DNA of 52,024 nucleotides from RFXV01 sp038150465 (lineage in GTDB: Bacteria > Bacteroidota > Bacteroidia > Flavobacteriales > Schleiferiaceae), in the NCBI GenBank assembly GCA_038150465.1, contig JAYOTP010000015.1:1-52024 (forward strand), read 5' to 3'. Under the pieces are notes generated by a model. The model was not told the DNA's origin. It saw only the letters and a program-made list of their open reading frames with translations, and ran no database searches. Shown piece by piece: positions 1-7,922 of this stretch; within the stretch, counting starts at the first letter, position 1, and each line of letters opens with the position of its first letter. The position numbers and the translations under genes were made by a program.

Positions 1-848
1 CCCTCTTTTACCTCAACATCCACATTGAAATCCGTGGTCAATATGGATGTCGATGCATCGTAGTTCCAGTCTACTCGGGTGTTTGTTGGAAACACATAGG
101 CATACTGCTGATAGTCCTGAGCGGCTTGCGTCAGACTGCCGGCCGACGCAGGCAAGAAGGCAAGCGACCAGTAATTCTGTCCATTCAGAGATGATGTATA
201 CTGGTTTCCACTCTGTTGCCAACTGCTGCCCGTCGGCGCATACACAGCAAAGTCCGCCCCATTGCGCGCATCCTCCACGATCAGCACTTCACCACTGATG
301 GTCACATTCCCCTGATTTACCGTCACACTGGCCAGGGAAGACGCATCCTTCTCGAAGTAGATAAAGGGCATCCCGATGCCCATAGTGGCCTGAAACTGCT
401 TGCCTGAAGCAGACCAATCCATGGTCACCGTCCAGTCTGTGTGATCCGACACATTCGCCTGTGATGCATTCAGACCGCTCACACCAACAACAACGGGCAA
501 AATATTGTCTATCGGACCCCACGGAATGTAGCTCACCACCAGTCCTTCGTTCACCGACTTCATGGTGAAAGGATAATTGAACAGGTTGTCGGTATGCGGA
601 TTCTTAACTTGAGCAGACCACCAGTCGTTGGTCGGTATCGGCTTATTGGCCGCTGCTCCCGTAACAAAAGCCGATCCCGATGGATACCCGTTCCTTCCCG
701 CTGCATCCACGCCTGGAAAGACCGTCGTATAACTGCCCGATCCAACAGGAACAAATTGGCCAAACATTGGGCTGGCGAAAAATAATGAGCATGCCAGAAA
801 ACGAAAGAACAATACTTTATTCAAGGGTCTTATAGTCTTTTTTACCAT
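1..848 (-). CDS. GH81-type endo-beta-1,3-glucanase, N-terminal part (cut by window edge)
   Basis: The reading frame is open from the ATG at 848 to the window edge (282 codons, no stop). Residues 1-31 form a signal peptide (basic start, hydrophobic core, ending SPMFGQ), so the protein is exported. Residues 70-77 read PIPTNDWW, followed by a beta-rich region with NYPFTMKS and LVVSYIPWG, which is the N-terminal pattern of glycoside hydrolase family 81. GH81 enzymes hydrolyse beta-1,3-glucans such as laminarin; the catalytic domain would lie beyond the window, so activity is inferred. A TAnnTTTG box sits 4 nt before the ATG. The family call is from memory of the motif and could be another secreted glycosidase with a similar N-terminal domain. 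Confidence 0.72.
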   Translation of the reverse strand, partial: MVKKTIRPLNKVLFFRFLACSLFFASPMFGQFVPVGSGSYTTVFPGVDAAGRNGYPSGSAFVTGAAANKPIPTNDWWSAQVKNPHTDNLFNYPFTMKSVNEGLVVSYIPWGPIDNILPVVVGVSGLNASQANVSDHTDWTVTMDWSASGKQFQATMGIGMPFIYFEKDASSLASVTVNQGNVTISGEVLIVEDARNGADFAVYAPTGSSWQQSGNQYTSSLNGQNYWSLAFLPASAGSLTQAAQDYQQYAYVFPTNTRVDWNYDASTSILTTDFNVDVEVKE

Positions 849-852
849 AAGC

Positions 853-860
853 CAAAGATA
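853..860 (-). promoter_or_regulatory. -7 promoter box of the GH81-type gene
   Basis: On the minus strand the sequence reads TATCTTTG, an exact match to the Bacteroidota -7 consensus TAnnTTTG. Only GCTT separates it from the ATG at 848, so the transcript would start at or next to the start codon. No clear -33 TTG was found at the usual distance. Confidence 0.5.
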
Positions 861-918
861 CGCCTCATCTTTTTGGCCCTCCTTTGAGTGGGGTGGGCGC
901 TGAGAGCTTCCTGAACAA

Positions 919-1362
919 CTATTGATACCCTGCGTCTGCAGAGAGATTCGAACCTTGTGCGGCCAGAACAGCCAATTGGTCACAACGCTCGTTTTCCGCG
1001 TGCCCGCTGTGGCCCTTGATCCAGTGGAATTGCACTTGGTGCCTTCGATACACCTTCAAAAACCGTTTCCAAAGGTCCGGATTCAGTCTTTTTGCGAAAT
1101 TCTTCTTCTCCCAGCCAAAGACCCAACCCTTTGAAACGGCGTCCACCACATATTTAGAGTCCGAGGTGATGTGGACCGTTTGCCCGGGTTCCCTTATGGC
1201 TTCCAAGGCGACGATCACGGCCAAAAGCTCCATCCTGTTATTGGTGGTGCGCTGGAATCCGGCAGAAAGCTCTTTGTAGTGTTTCCCAGAACGCAGAATG
1301 GCTCCATAACCACCCGGTCCTGGGTTACCCAGCGATGATCCGTCCGTGAATATCTCGATCAT
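919..1362 (-). CDS. rnhA: Ribonuclease HI
   Basis: 147 residues, the usual length of single-domain RNase HI, which cuts the RNA strand of RNA-DNA hybrids (R-loops, Okazaki primers). The start FTDGSSLGNPGPGGYG and the block GHSGHAENERCDQLA are family hallmarks. The four metal-binding acids are present: D7, E45, D68 and D128, with H121 in the flexible catalytic loop. I chose the ATG at 1362 rather than the upstream in-frame start at 1395 because the protein then begins directly at the first beta strand, and because this ATG overlaps the purN stop in TAATG, implying translational coupling. The basic segment WVFGWEKKNFAKR is the substrate handle. Confidence 0.96.
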   Translation of the reverse strand: MIEIFTDGSSLGNPGPGGYGAILRSGKHYKELSAGFQRTTNNRMELLAVIVALEAIREPGQTVHITSDSKYVVDAVSKGWVFGWEKKNFAKRLNPDLWKRFLKVYRRHQVQFHWIKGHSGHAENERCDQLAVLAAQGSNLSADAGYQ

Positions 1363-1940
1363 TATTCGTCTGATCCGAGATCGGTCAGCACCCATTCAAT
1401 GACTGAAGGAAAGTGCCTGTGTTCCAATTCCTGCACTTTGCCCGCTACCTCTTCGGCCGTATCGTCCGGGTCGATCTCCACACTGTCCTGAAATACAACC
1501 TCTCCCTCGTCGTATTCCTCTGTGACATAGTGAATGGTGATGCCCGTTTCCTCCTCTTCGTTTTCCACCACCGCGCGATGCACATTCATCCCATACATGC
1601 CTTCACCTCCGTAATCGGGCAAAAGAGCCGGATGAATGTTCAGGATCTTGTTTTCAAATCGCTGAATGATATCGACGGGGAGCTTCCATAGGAATCCTGC
1701 CAGTACAACGAAGTCGATCTTGTGGCTTTCCAGTCGTTCCAAGACGGTTCCTGACTCCATTTGATCTCGGTCAAAGACCACGACTGGCACACCATATGGT
1801 CTGGCGCGGTCAATGATTCCGGCTGAACGCTTGTTGGTCAGCACCAGATGGACACGTGCTACTTCACTTTCCTCAAAGTACTTGAGAATGTTCTGAGCGT
1901 TGGTCCCGGAGCCGGATCCGAAAATGGCTACACGATACAT
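1362..1940 (-). CDS. purN: Phosphoribosylglycinamide formyltransferase (GART)
   Basis: 192 residues. The enzyme transfers the formyl group of 10-formyl-tetrahydrofolate to GAR in step 3 of purine synthesis. The phosphate-binding loop GSGSGTNAQN is at residues 8-17, and the catalytic triad is present: N101 and H103 in NIHPALLPDY, and D144 in EEYDEG. The gene is divergent from acpP and translationally coupled to rnhA through a 1-base overlap. This purN/acpP divergent arrangement is common in Flavobacteriia. A TACTTTTG -7 box lies 32 nt upstream. Confidence 0.96.
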   Translation of the reverse strand: MYRVAIFGSGSGTNAQNILKYFEESEVARVHLVLTNKRSAGIIDRARPYGVPVVVFDRDQMESGTVLERLESHKIDFVVLAGFLWKLPVDIIQRFENKILNIHPALLPDYGGEGMYGMNVHRAVVENEEEETGITIHYVTEEYDEGEVVFQDSVEIDPDDTAEEVAGKVQELEHRHFPSVIEWVLTDLGSDE

Positions 1941-1972
1941 GCCGTGTCTTCAGTTCAACTTCTTAGGTGGTT

Positions 1973-1980
1973 CAAAAGTA
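1973..1980 (-). promoter_or_regulatory. -7 promoter box for purN-rnhA
   Basis: Minus-strand TACTTTTG matches the Bacteroidota -7 consensus TAnnTTTG exactly and lies 32 nt before the purN ATG. No convincing -33 element was seen. Confidence 0.45.
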
Positions 1981-2004
1981 GCCAATTGAAGGGCACCATA
2001 CGTA

Positions 2005-2031
2005 TTGTTGGGTATGTGCCTTTTATCTTTC
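2005..2031 (+). promoter_or_regulatory. Candidate promoter for the acpP operon
   Basis: TTG at 2005-2007, 16 nt, then TATCTTTC at 2024-2031, seven of eight matches to TAnnTTTG. It lies 31 nt before the acpP ATG at 2063. The -33/-7 spacing is slightly short, so this is tentative. Confidence 0.35.
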
Positions 2032-2062
2032 TTTGCAGCTGAAACAATCAAAAAGACCCATC

Positions 2063-2299
2063 ATGTCTGAAATCGCTTCAAGAGTTAAAGCCATCATCGT
2101 TGACAAACTCGGTGTGGACGAGAACGAAGTGACCCTGGAGGCCAGTTTCACCAACGATCTTGGCGCAGACTCCTTGGATACAGTAGAACTCATCATGGAG
2201 TTCGAAAAGGAATTCGACATTCAGATTCCAGACGACCAGGCGGAAAACATCGCCACGGTCGGTCAGGCCACCTCTTATATCGAGGAAGCCACTAAGTAA
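2063..2299 (+). CDS. acpP: Acyl carrier protein
   Basis: 78 residues, very acidic, the standard size for ACP, which carries growing acyl chains on a 4'-phosphopantetheine arm in type II fatty acid synthesis. The attachment site is S37 in the motif DLGADSLDTVELIMEFE. The ATG at 2063 gives MSEIASRVKAII, matching homologues; an upstream in-frame start at 2033 would add ten unlike residues and fall inside the candidate promoter. fabF follows after one base, as expected for the acpP-fabF pair. Confidence 0.98.
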   Translation: MSEIASRVKAIIVDKLGVDENEVTLEASFTNDLGADSLDTVELIMEFEKEFDIQIPDDQAENIATVGQATSYIEEATK

Positions 2300-2300
2300 T

Positions 2301-3554
2301 ATGCAGCTTAAGCGGGCGGTCATAACCGGCCTCGGGGTGGTCAGCCCCGTGGGCAATTCCGTAGAGGAATACTGGAAAAGTCATCAGCAGGGCCAGAGCG
2401 GTGCTGCTGAGATCACGCTTTTTGATGCGGAAAAGTTCAAGACGCGATTTGCATGCGAGGTGAAGGGGTTCGACCCTCTGGAATACCTCGACAGGAAGGA
2501 AGCGCGAAAAATGGACCGATTCGCTCAATTCGCCATTGCCTCAGCCGACCAAGCCATTGCTGATTCTGGTTTCAAGGAGTCTGGAACAGACCTGGATGAA
2601 GTAGGCGTGATCTGGGGGGCAGGAATAGGAGGTATGGACACCTTCTTTTCAGAAGCCATCAATCTCAGAGAGAACGATTACAACCCCAGGTTCAGTCCGT
2701 TCTTCATCCCTAAGGTCATCACGGATATCGCACCTGGCCACATCAGTATACGCCACGGCTTCAGGGGAATGAATTTCGCCACTGTTTCCGCTTGTGCCTC
2801 CTCGACCAACTCGCTAATAGACGCGCTGAACTATATCCGCCTGGGTAAAGCAGAGGTTATTGTGGCCGGAGGATCTGAAGCCTGTGTAGCGCCTTCAGGC
2901 GTGGGTGGATTCAATGCCATGCATGCACTGAGTGTTCGAAACGACGACCCCAAGACGGCTTCACGGCCCTTCGACAAAGACAGGGATGGCTTCGTTCTCG
3001 GCGAGGGCGGCGCCTGTTTGATCGTAGAAGAGCTTGAACACGCTTTGGCCCGGGGAGCCAAGATCTATGCTGAATTGGCTGGCGGCGGTCTCTCTGCAGA
3101 TGCGCACCATTTGACAGCCCCTCATCCAGAAGGATTGGGCGCGGAGAAGGTCATGGAGCGTGTGCTGTCGGATGCTGGGGTAGCTCCTGATGAAGTAGAC
3201 TACATCAATGTGCACGGGACAAGTACACCTTTGGGCGATGTGGCGGAGGTTAAAGCCATCCAAAAAGTGTTCTCGAGCCATGCGTATGAGTTGAACATCA
3301 GCAGCACAAAGTCAATGACGGGTCACCTTTTGGGCGCGGCCGGTGCCATCGACGCCATGGCCACCGTCTTGGCGGTGAAAGAAGACCTTGTGCCGCCGAC
3401 CATCAATCACTTCACCGATGATCCGGCTTTGGACCCCAAGATGAATTTCACTTTCAATTCGGCTGAAAAGCGGACAGTTCGAGCGGCCATCAGCAACACA
3501 TTCGGGTTTGGTGGGCACAACGCTTCTGTTCTCTTCAAGAAGTATTCTTCCTGA
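2301..3554 (+). CDS. fabF: Beta-ketoacyl-ACP synthase II
   Basis: 417 residues, typical for FabF, the thiolase-fold condensing enzyme that elongates acyl-ACP with malonyl-ACP. The Cys-His-His active site is complete: C165 in VSACASSTNS, H305 in NVHGTSTPLGD and H342 in KSMTGHLLGAAG. The C-terminal NTFGFGGHNASVLF is also typical. It lies directly downstream of acpP, and its stop overlaps the rnc start by one base (TGATG), so acpP, fabF and rnc form one operon, as in E. coli-like and Flavobacteriia gene orders. Confidence 0.97.
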   Translation: MQLKRAVITGLGVVSPVGNSVEEYWKSHQQGQSGAAEITLFDAEKFKTRFACEVKGFDPLEYLDRKEARKMDRFAQFAIASADQAIADSGFKESGTDLDEVGVIWGAGIGGMDTFFSEAINLRENDYNPRFSPFFIPKVITDIAPGHISIRHGFRGMNFATVSACASSTNSLIDALNYIRLGKAEVIVAGGSEACVAPSGVGGFNAMHALSVRNDDPKTASRPFDKDRDGFVLGEGGACLIVEELEHALARGAKIYAELAGGGLSADAHHLTAPHPEGLGAEKVMERVLSDAGVAPDEVDYINVHGTSTPLGDVAEVKAIQKVFSSHAYELNISSTKSMTGHLLGAAGAIDAMATVLAVKEDLVPPTINHFTDDPALDPKMNFTFNSAEKRTVRAAISNTFGFGGHNASVLFKKYSS

Positions 3555-4270
3555 TGCCTCTTAGGGATCTGCTCCGACCCTCAACCAAGACGCATCCCGA
3601 ACTCAGGCGACTGAAAAAACTGCTTGGCTTTTCTCCTAAAAAACAGGAGATCTATTTCATTGCCCTCCGGCACAGTTCGGCTTCCAGTCAGGTGAATGGA
3701 AAAATGGACAACCAGCGATTGGAATTTCTCGGAGATGCCATTCTCGGGGCTGTAGTTGCTGAATACCTCTACAGAAAGCTCCCTCTAAAAGACGAGGGCT
3801 ATCTGACCCAGATGCGTTCGAAGATCGTCAGTAGAAAAAAGTTGAATTCGATCGCCGAGAAGATGGGTTTGCTTGAACTGATCGAAACACGCAATCACAG
3901 GCCGAGGGCGGGACAGGCGATGCTTGGGGATGCGCTTGAAGCCTTGATCGGTGCCGTATATATCGACCGCGGATATGAATACGCGCAACGCTTCGTCAAG
4001 AAGAAACTCATTGACAAACATGTGCTGTTCAATGATCTCGATAAGACCGTCATCAGTTTTAAGGGACAGTTGCTCGAGTGGAAACAGAAAAACAAGAAAA
4101 AGCTCGAGTTGACAGTGAAGACCATTGGGGGCGGCGAGGGCCGACCCGGCTTTGAGTGTCTGGTCCATCTCGATGGCGAGTTGGTGGCGAAAGCACGCGG
4201 ACGATCCAAGAAAAGAGCAGAGGAAAACGCCTGCGAAAAGGCCTTTTCCCAACTCAAGATCGCGCTCTAG
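3554..4270 (+). CDS. rnc: Ribonuclease III
   Basis: 238 residues. RNase III cleaves double-stranded RNA, including rRNA precursors. The signature NQRLEFLGDAILGAVVAEYLY is at about residues 53-73 (E57 and D61 among the acids), and the second metal-site block GDALEALIGAVYIDRG has D126 and E129. A double-stranded-RNA binding domain occupies about 165-236, ending with KARGRSKKRAEENACEKAF. The start overlaps the fabF stop, and its TAG stop overlaps the GTG start of the next gene. Confidence 0.97.
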   Translation: MPLRDLLRPSTKTHPELRRLKKLLGFSPKKQEIYFIALRHSSASSQVNGKMDNQRLEFLGDAILGAVVAEYLYRKLPLKDEGYLTQMRSKIVSRKKLNSIAEKMGLLELIETRNHRPRAGQAMLGDALEALIGAVYIDRGYEYAQRFVKKKLIDKHVLFNDLDKTVISFKGQLLEWKQKNKKKLELTVKTIGGGEGRPGFECLVHLDGELVAKARGRSKKRAEENACEKAFSQLKIAL

Positions 4271-4764
4271 TGGGTCGGTTGGTCCTTGGGTGGGAAGAGT
4301 GCACCAGTGCGCGGCATAAATTGGGGCTTGTCTGTGCCCTGGATCCGCATGTGTTGGCATATCGACTGAATCAGGCCTCTGGTCTTCAGCTCGAACGAAA
4401 GAGGCTCGGTAAAGACCATTGTGTGCAGTTTTCCAAGGCGAACTACACCTTTGCCCTTTTTGAAGGTGTGTGCCAACGGACCGGGGTCCACGCTTACCTT
4501 CTCCACAACCACAGTTTCGAAACCGTTTCCACTCAACCCAATGAGCCCGACGGATTGTTCGGGGACACTTCCTTTCTCCAACAAGCCCGATTGAGCAAAG
4601 ACAAGCGGAAACCCGACTATTTTCTCTTGCTCGACGAGTCGAGCTGCAGCCGTAGACAATTGGCTGAACTCATGGGGACCATAGCTCGATTGAAGGGCGT
4701 AATTTCCGCCTTCGAATTCACCCCTTCCGAAAAACGGGAAGAGGAGCATTTCATACTTGATTAA
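4270..4764 (+). CDS. IPExxxVDY family protein (unknown function)
   Basis: About 164 residues from a GTG at 4270 that overlaps the rnc stop in TAGTG. No ATG gives a sensible start, and longer frames would run inside rnc. The position between rnc and pyk, the size, and the core KPDYFLLLDE match the Bacteroidota family named after its IPExxxVDY motif; here the IPE part is replaced (SKD) and VDY is PDY, so the naming motif is degenerate. The function of the family is not known. The conserved linkage suggests a link to RNA processing or central metabolism, but that is only context. The stop is directly followed by the pyk ATG (TAAATG). Confidence 0.68.
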   Translation: MGRLVLGWEECTSARHKLGLVCALDPHVLAYRLNQASGLQLERKRLGKDHCVQFSKANYTFALFEGVCQRTGVHAYLLHNHSFETVSTQPNEPDGLFGDTSFLQQARLSKDKRKPDYFLLLDESSCSRRQLAELMGTIARLKGVISAFEFTPSEKREEEHFILD

Positions 4765-6189
4765 ATGCAATTCAACAAAGCCAAGATCGTTGCCACGCTG
4801 GGGCCGGCAAGCGACTCAAAAGAAAAGATCCTCGAACTCGCCAACGCAGGGGTCAATGTGTTCCGGATCAATTTTTCACACGGTTCACACGACCAGGCGC
4901 GTCGGATCATCCAGAACATTCGGGAAGTAGACAAACAAACCGTACACCACCTGGCCATCCTCGCTGACCTGCAGGGCCCAAAACTCCGGGTGGGCGTTGT
5001 GGCTGAAGGAAGTGTTGTTCACCCAGGTGATCAGGTGCGTTTCACTACGGAAAATGTCAAGGGCAACGCTGAAAGGGTCTTTATGACCTACGAACGCTTT
5101 CCAAAAGATGTTGAGGTCGGAGAAAAGATCCTGCTTGACGACGGGAAACTCTTGATGAAAGTCGTGGAAACCGATCGCGAAAAAGAAGTTGTCGCCGAAG
5201 TCATCCAGGGTGGGCCGCTGAAGAGCAAGAAAGGTGTGAACCTCCCAAACACACACATTTCATTGCCCTGTCTGACCGAAAAAGACCTGGCGGACCTCGA
5301 AGTGGCTGTGCAGGAACAAGTAGAGTGGGTGGGCTTGTCATTCGTTCGCAATGCCCAGGATGTTCGTGAGCTCCGGGATCTGCTGAACGGCTACGGATCA
5401 CATGCGCGCATCATCGCCAAGATCGAGAAGCCAGAGGCGGTTGTGGATATAGACAACATCATTGAGGCCACGGATGGCATCATGGTCGCCCGCGGAGACC
5501 TTGGTGTCGAGGTTCCGATGCAGGGTGTTCCGCTGATCCAAAAAATGATCGTCAACAAGTGTCATTTGGCGGCAAAGCCCGTCATCATCGCCACTCAGAT
5601 GATGGAGAGCATGATCTCGAGCATGACGCCCACACGGGCCGAAGTGAACGATGTGGCCAATTCCATCTTGGACGGAGCAGACGCTGTAATGCTCAGTGGA
5701 GAAACCTCTGTTGGTCAGTATCCTATAGAAGTGGTGAAGACCATCCACAAGATCGTTTCACACGTTGAGGAAACCAGCGAGTTCAAAAGCAAAAAAGAAA
5801 ACCCGCCACACTACAGAAACGACCGCTTCATCACGGACAGCATCTGCTACAACGCAAGTAAGATCGCTGATCAGATCGGAGCTACAGCGATACTGACCCT
5901 CACCCACTCGGGATATACGGCCTTCAAGATATCATCGCACAGGCCCCGCACCCATGTCCTTGTTTTCACGGCCAACAAGACCATCCTCAACACACTCAGC
6001 CTTCTTTGGGGTGTTCGGGGCTTTTATTACGATAAGATGTCGAGTACGGACGACACCTTTCAGGACATTGTTCGAATGGTCGAAGAAGAAGGGGTTGTGC
6101 ACAAAGGCGATATGGTGGTCAAGATCGCCTCCATGCCTATTGATGCGCAAGGAATGACCAACACACTGAAGATCAGCACGGTTGAATGA
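4765..6189 (+). CDS. pyk: Pyruvate kinase
   Basis: 474 residues, the normal bacterial length. The enzyme converts phosphoenolpyruvate and ADP to pyruvate and ATP. The barrel starts with KAKIVATLGPASDS and FRINFSHG, and the active-site signature AKIEKPEAVVDIDNI is followed by GIMVARGDLGVEVP (metal and substrate ligands) and the MLSGETSVGQYP loop. A C-terminal allosteric domain runs from about residue 350. It starts immediately after the previous stop and ends overlapping the next start by four bases (ATGA), so it is mid-operon. Confidence 0.97.
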   Translation: MQFNKAKIVATLGPASDSKEKILELANAGVNVFRINFSHGSHDQARRIIQNIREVDKQTVHHLAILADLQGPKLRVGVVAEGSVVHPGDQVRFTTENVKGNAERVFMTYERFPKDVEVGEKILLDDGKLLMKVVETDREKEVVAEVIQGGPLKSKKGVNLPNTHISLPCLTEKDLADLEVAVQEQVEWVGLSFVRNAQDVRELRDLLNGYGSHARIIAKIEKPEAVVDIDNIIEATDGIMVARGDLGVEVPMQGVPLIQKMIVNKCHLAAKPVIIATQMMESMISSMTPTRAEVNDVANSILDGADAVMLSGETSVGQYPIEVVKTIHKIVSHVEETSEFKSKKENPPHYRNDRFITDSICYNASKIADQIGATAILTLTHSGYTAFKISSHRPRTHVLVFTANKTILNTLSLLWGVRGFYYDKMSSTDDTFQDIVRMVEEEGVVHKGDMVVKIASMPIDAQGMTNTLKISTVE

Positions 6190-6434
6190 TCCAATGGGAA
6201 GAGAATTCTGGTCAGCTGGTCGCTGAGTTGTTGTTCCGGGACTTCTCAGAGGCCTTCTCTTTTGTTCAGATCATCGCTCAACTGGCGGAGGATGCAGATC
6301 ATCATCCCGACCTGAATTGGCGCTATAACAAACTTCGCATCGCCTTGAGCACGCACGACCTTGGCGGAATCGTGAGCGAGAAAGACCGTTTGCTGGCTTC
6401 CCGTATCGATTCGGCCTACGCCGCGTTTACTTGA
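6186..6434 (+). CDS. 4a-hydroxytetrahydrobiopterin dehydratase (PCD/DCoH family)
   Basis: 82 residues. The family motif is visible: E-x3-H-H-P around residues 35-41 (H39, H40), then W45, and H57-D58. PCD recycles the pterin cofactor of aromatic amino acid hydroxylases; in bacteria without such a hydroxylase, PCD-like proteins have been linked to molybdopterin metabolism. No hydroxylase lies in this window, so the physiological partner is unknown. The start overlaps the pyk stop by ATGA. The end overlaps the convergent pheS end by 8 bp. Confidence 0.85.
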   Translation: MIQWEENSGQLVAELLFRDFSEAFSFVQIIAQLAEDADHHPDLNWRYNKLRIALSTHDLGGIVSEKDRLLASRIDSAYAAFT

Positions 6435-7452
6435 ATTGCTCCAGAAAGCGAAAGTCGTTCTCGTAGAACAGTCTAAGATCGTTCACTCCATAGAGCAACA
6501 TGGCAATGCGTTCCATGCCTATTCCAAAAGCATAGCCAGAATAGGTGTCCGGGTCCACGCCTGAGTTTCGCAAAACCTGTGGATGCACCATTCCGCAACC
6601 AAGGATCTCCAGCCATCCCGTGCCCTTTGTAATGCGTCTGTCGGCTTCTGTTTCGAGTCCCCACCAAACATCCATCTCCGCACTTGGCTCTGTGAACGGG
6701 AAATACGAAGGCCTAAGGCGGATGCGCGCATCTGGTCCGAAGAGTTCCCTGGCGAAGAAGAGCAACGTTTGTTTCAGGTCTGCGAACGAGACATCCTTGT
6801 CTACATAAAGACCCTCGATCTGATGGAAAATGCAATGGGAGCGTGACGAGATCGCCTCATTCCGAAAAACCCTCCCCGGTGAGAGGATCCTCAGCGGGGC
6901 GCCGTGCTTTTCCAGGGAGCGGATCTGCACTGAAGAGGTGTGTGTCCTCAAAGCCATGGCTGGACCGTCGGTTTCGATGAAAAAAGTATCCTGCATGTCC
7001 CGTGCTGGATGCTCCTCAGGGAAGTTCAAGGCCGTGAAGTTGTGCCAATCGTCTTCCATTTCGGGTCCCTCCGAACGAATGAAACCAACGCGCTGAAAAA
7101 TGGATGTGATCCTTTCCATCACCTGGCTGATTGGGTGCCTTGTGGTCGCGTGGAAAGGGCGGACCGGACGTGTCGGGTCCACATCAAATCCGTCGGATTC
7201 ACTTGAGTTATCCGACTGTTCTTTAAGCGTCTTTATTTTCTGCTCCGCCTTCTTCTTCAGCTCATTCAGCGGTTTTCCGAGTGTTCGTTTTTCTTCGGGC
7301 GAGACCTTTCTGAAAGATTCAAACAACTCGGTGATGATCCCCTTTCTTCCAAGCCAGTCGATGCGCGTCTGCTCCGCTTCTTTCGGACTGGTCGAAGCCA
7401 GTGCATCCAAATCTTTGTTCAGGCGAGCTATACGCTCATTCAAACCCTCCAT
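6427..7452 (-). CDS. pheS: Phenylalanine--tRNA ligase alpha subunit
   Basis: 341 residues. It is the catalytic subunit that forms the alpha2-beta2 enzyme with PheT (not in this window). An N-terminal coiled coil (about 1-90) is followed by the class II core: motif 2 region VFRNEAISSRSHCIFHQIEG, and motif 3 GIGMERIAMLLYGVNDLR near the C-terminus. It is a single gene on its strand, separated from pheT, which is common in Bacteroidota. The 3' end overlaps the convergent pterin dehydratase gene by 8 bp. Confidence 0.97.
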   Translation of the reverse strand: MEGLNERIARLNKDLDALASTSPKEAEQTRIDWLGRKGIITELFESFRKVSPEEKRTLGKPLNELKKKAEQKIKTLKEQSDNSSESDGFDVDPTRPVRPFHATTRHPISQVMERITSIFQRVGFIRSEGPEMEDDWHNFTALNFPEEHPARDMQDTFFIETDGPAMALRTHTSSVQIRSLEKHGAPLRILSPGRVFRNEAISSRSHCIFHQIEGLYVDKDVSFADLKQTLLFFARELFGPDARIRLRPSYFPFTEPSAEMDVWWGLETEADRRITKGTGWLEILGCGMVHPQVLRNSGVDPDTYSGYAFGIGMERIAMLLYGVNDLRLFYENDFRFLEQFK

Positions 7453-7509
7453 TCCTCTGCCCTATTGTGTTTTTTAGCATTCTCCTGTTCGCTCTTGGAT
7501 GAAATATCC

Positions 7510-7517
7510 TACATTTG
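7510..7517 (+). promoter_or_regulatory. -7 promoter box for the tandem lipoprotein genes
   Basis: TACATTTG matches TAnnTTTG exactly; the first lipoprotein ATG is 29 nt further on. It probably drives both lipoprotein genes. Confidence 0.45.
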
Positions 7518-7546
7518 CCCTGCAAAGTTGGTGAAAACTTCGTCGA

Positions 7547-7918
7547 ATGCGCAGATTGATATTTGTTTTACGCTTGTTCGTGCCCTTCGTACTGATCCTC
7601 GGTTGTGAGAAAGCAACCGTGCAAGGACCGTACGAGGTAAGCATATTGGTAAGCAATGACAAAGGCATCCCTATTCAGAACGGGTCTGTCCGTGTTTTTG
7701 CCCCTATAGGCGCGGACGGAACGATCAACTACTATCTGACCACGGACGAAAATGGGATGGCTTCTTTTGAATACAAGCATCCGGCCTATCTTCGTATGGA
7801 TGCCACAAAATTGAGCTGGAAGGGCTGTGGGTTTGTTGAACTATCCGATGAATCCGCCATCGAAACGACTATCGTGATGAAGCCCTATTTTGATCCAGAC
7901 AATGGATGTCCTCCATAG
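7547..7918 (+). CDS. Small lipoprotein A of a tandem pair, Ig/transthyretin-like domain
   Basis: 123 residues. Residues 1-19 are a hydrophobic signal ending LILGC; C20 is the likely lipidation site, followed by EK. The rest (about 25-115) is beta-rich with GIPIQNGSVRVFAP, TTDENGMASFEY and a central WKGCGF, resembling the small carboxypeptidase-regulatory or CNA-B type beta sandwich; that fold is inferred. Two further cysteines are at C94 and C121. The next gene encodes a paralogue with cysteines at the same two positions. Expected to sit in the outer membrane or on the cell surface. Function unknown. Confidence 0.75.
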   Translation: MRRLIFVLRLFVPFVLILGCEKATVQGPYEVSILVSNDKGIPIQNGSVRVFAPIGADGTINYYLTTDENGMASFEYKHPAYLRMDATKLSWKGCGFVELSDESAIETTIVMKPYFDPDNGCPP

Positions 7919-7922
7919 AAAG

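Noticed and set aside
1853..1858. Further CACGTG words (1853, 9696, 34324) as extra parS sites
   Set aside because: The flanking TGTT and AACA bases are absent, so only the site at 14257 fits the consensus.
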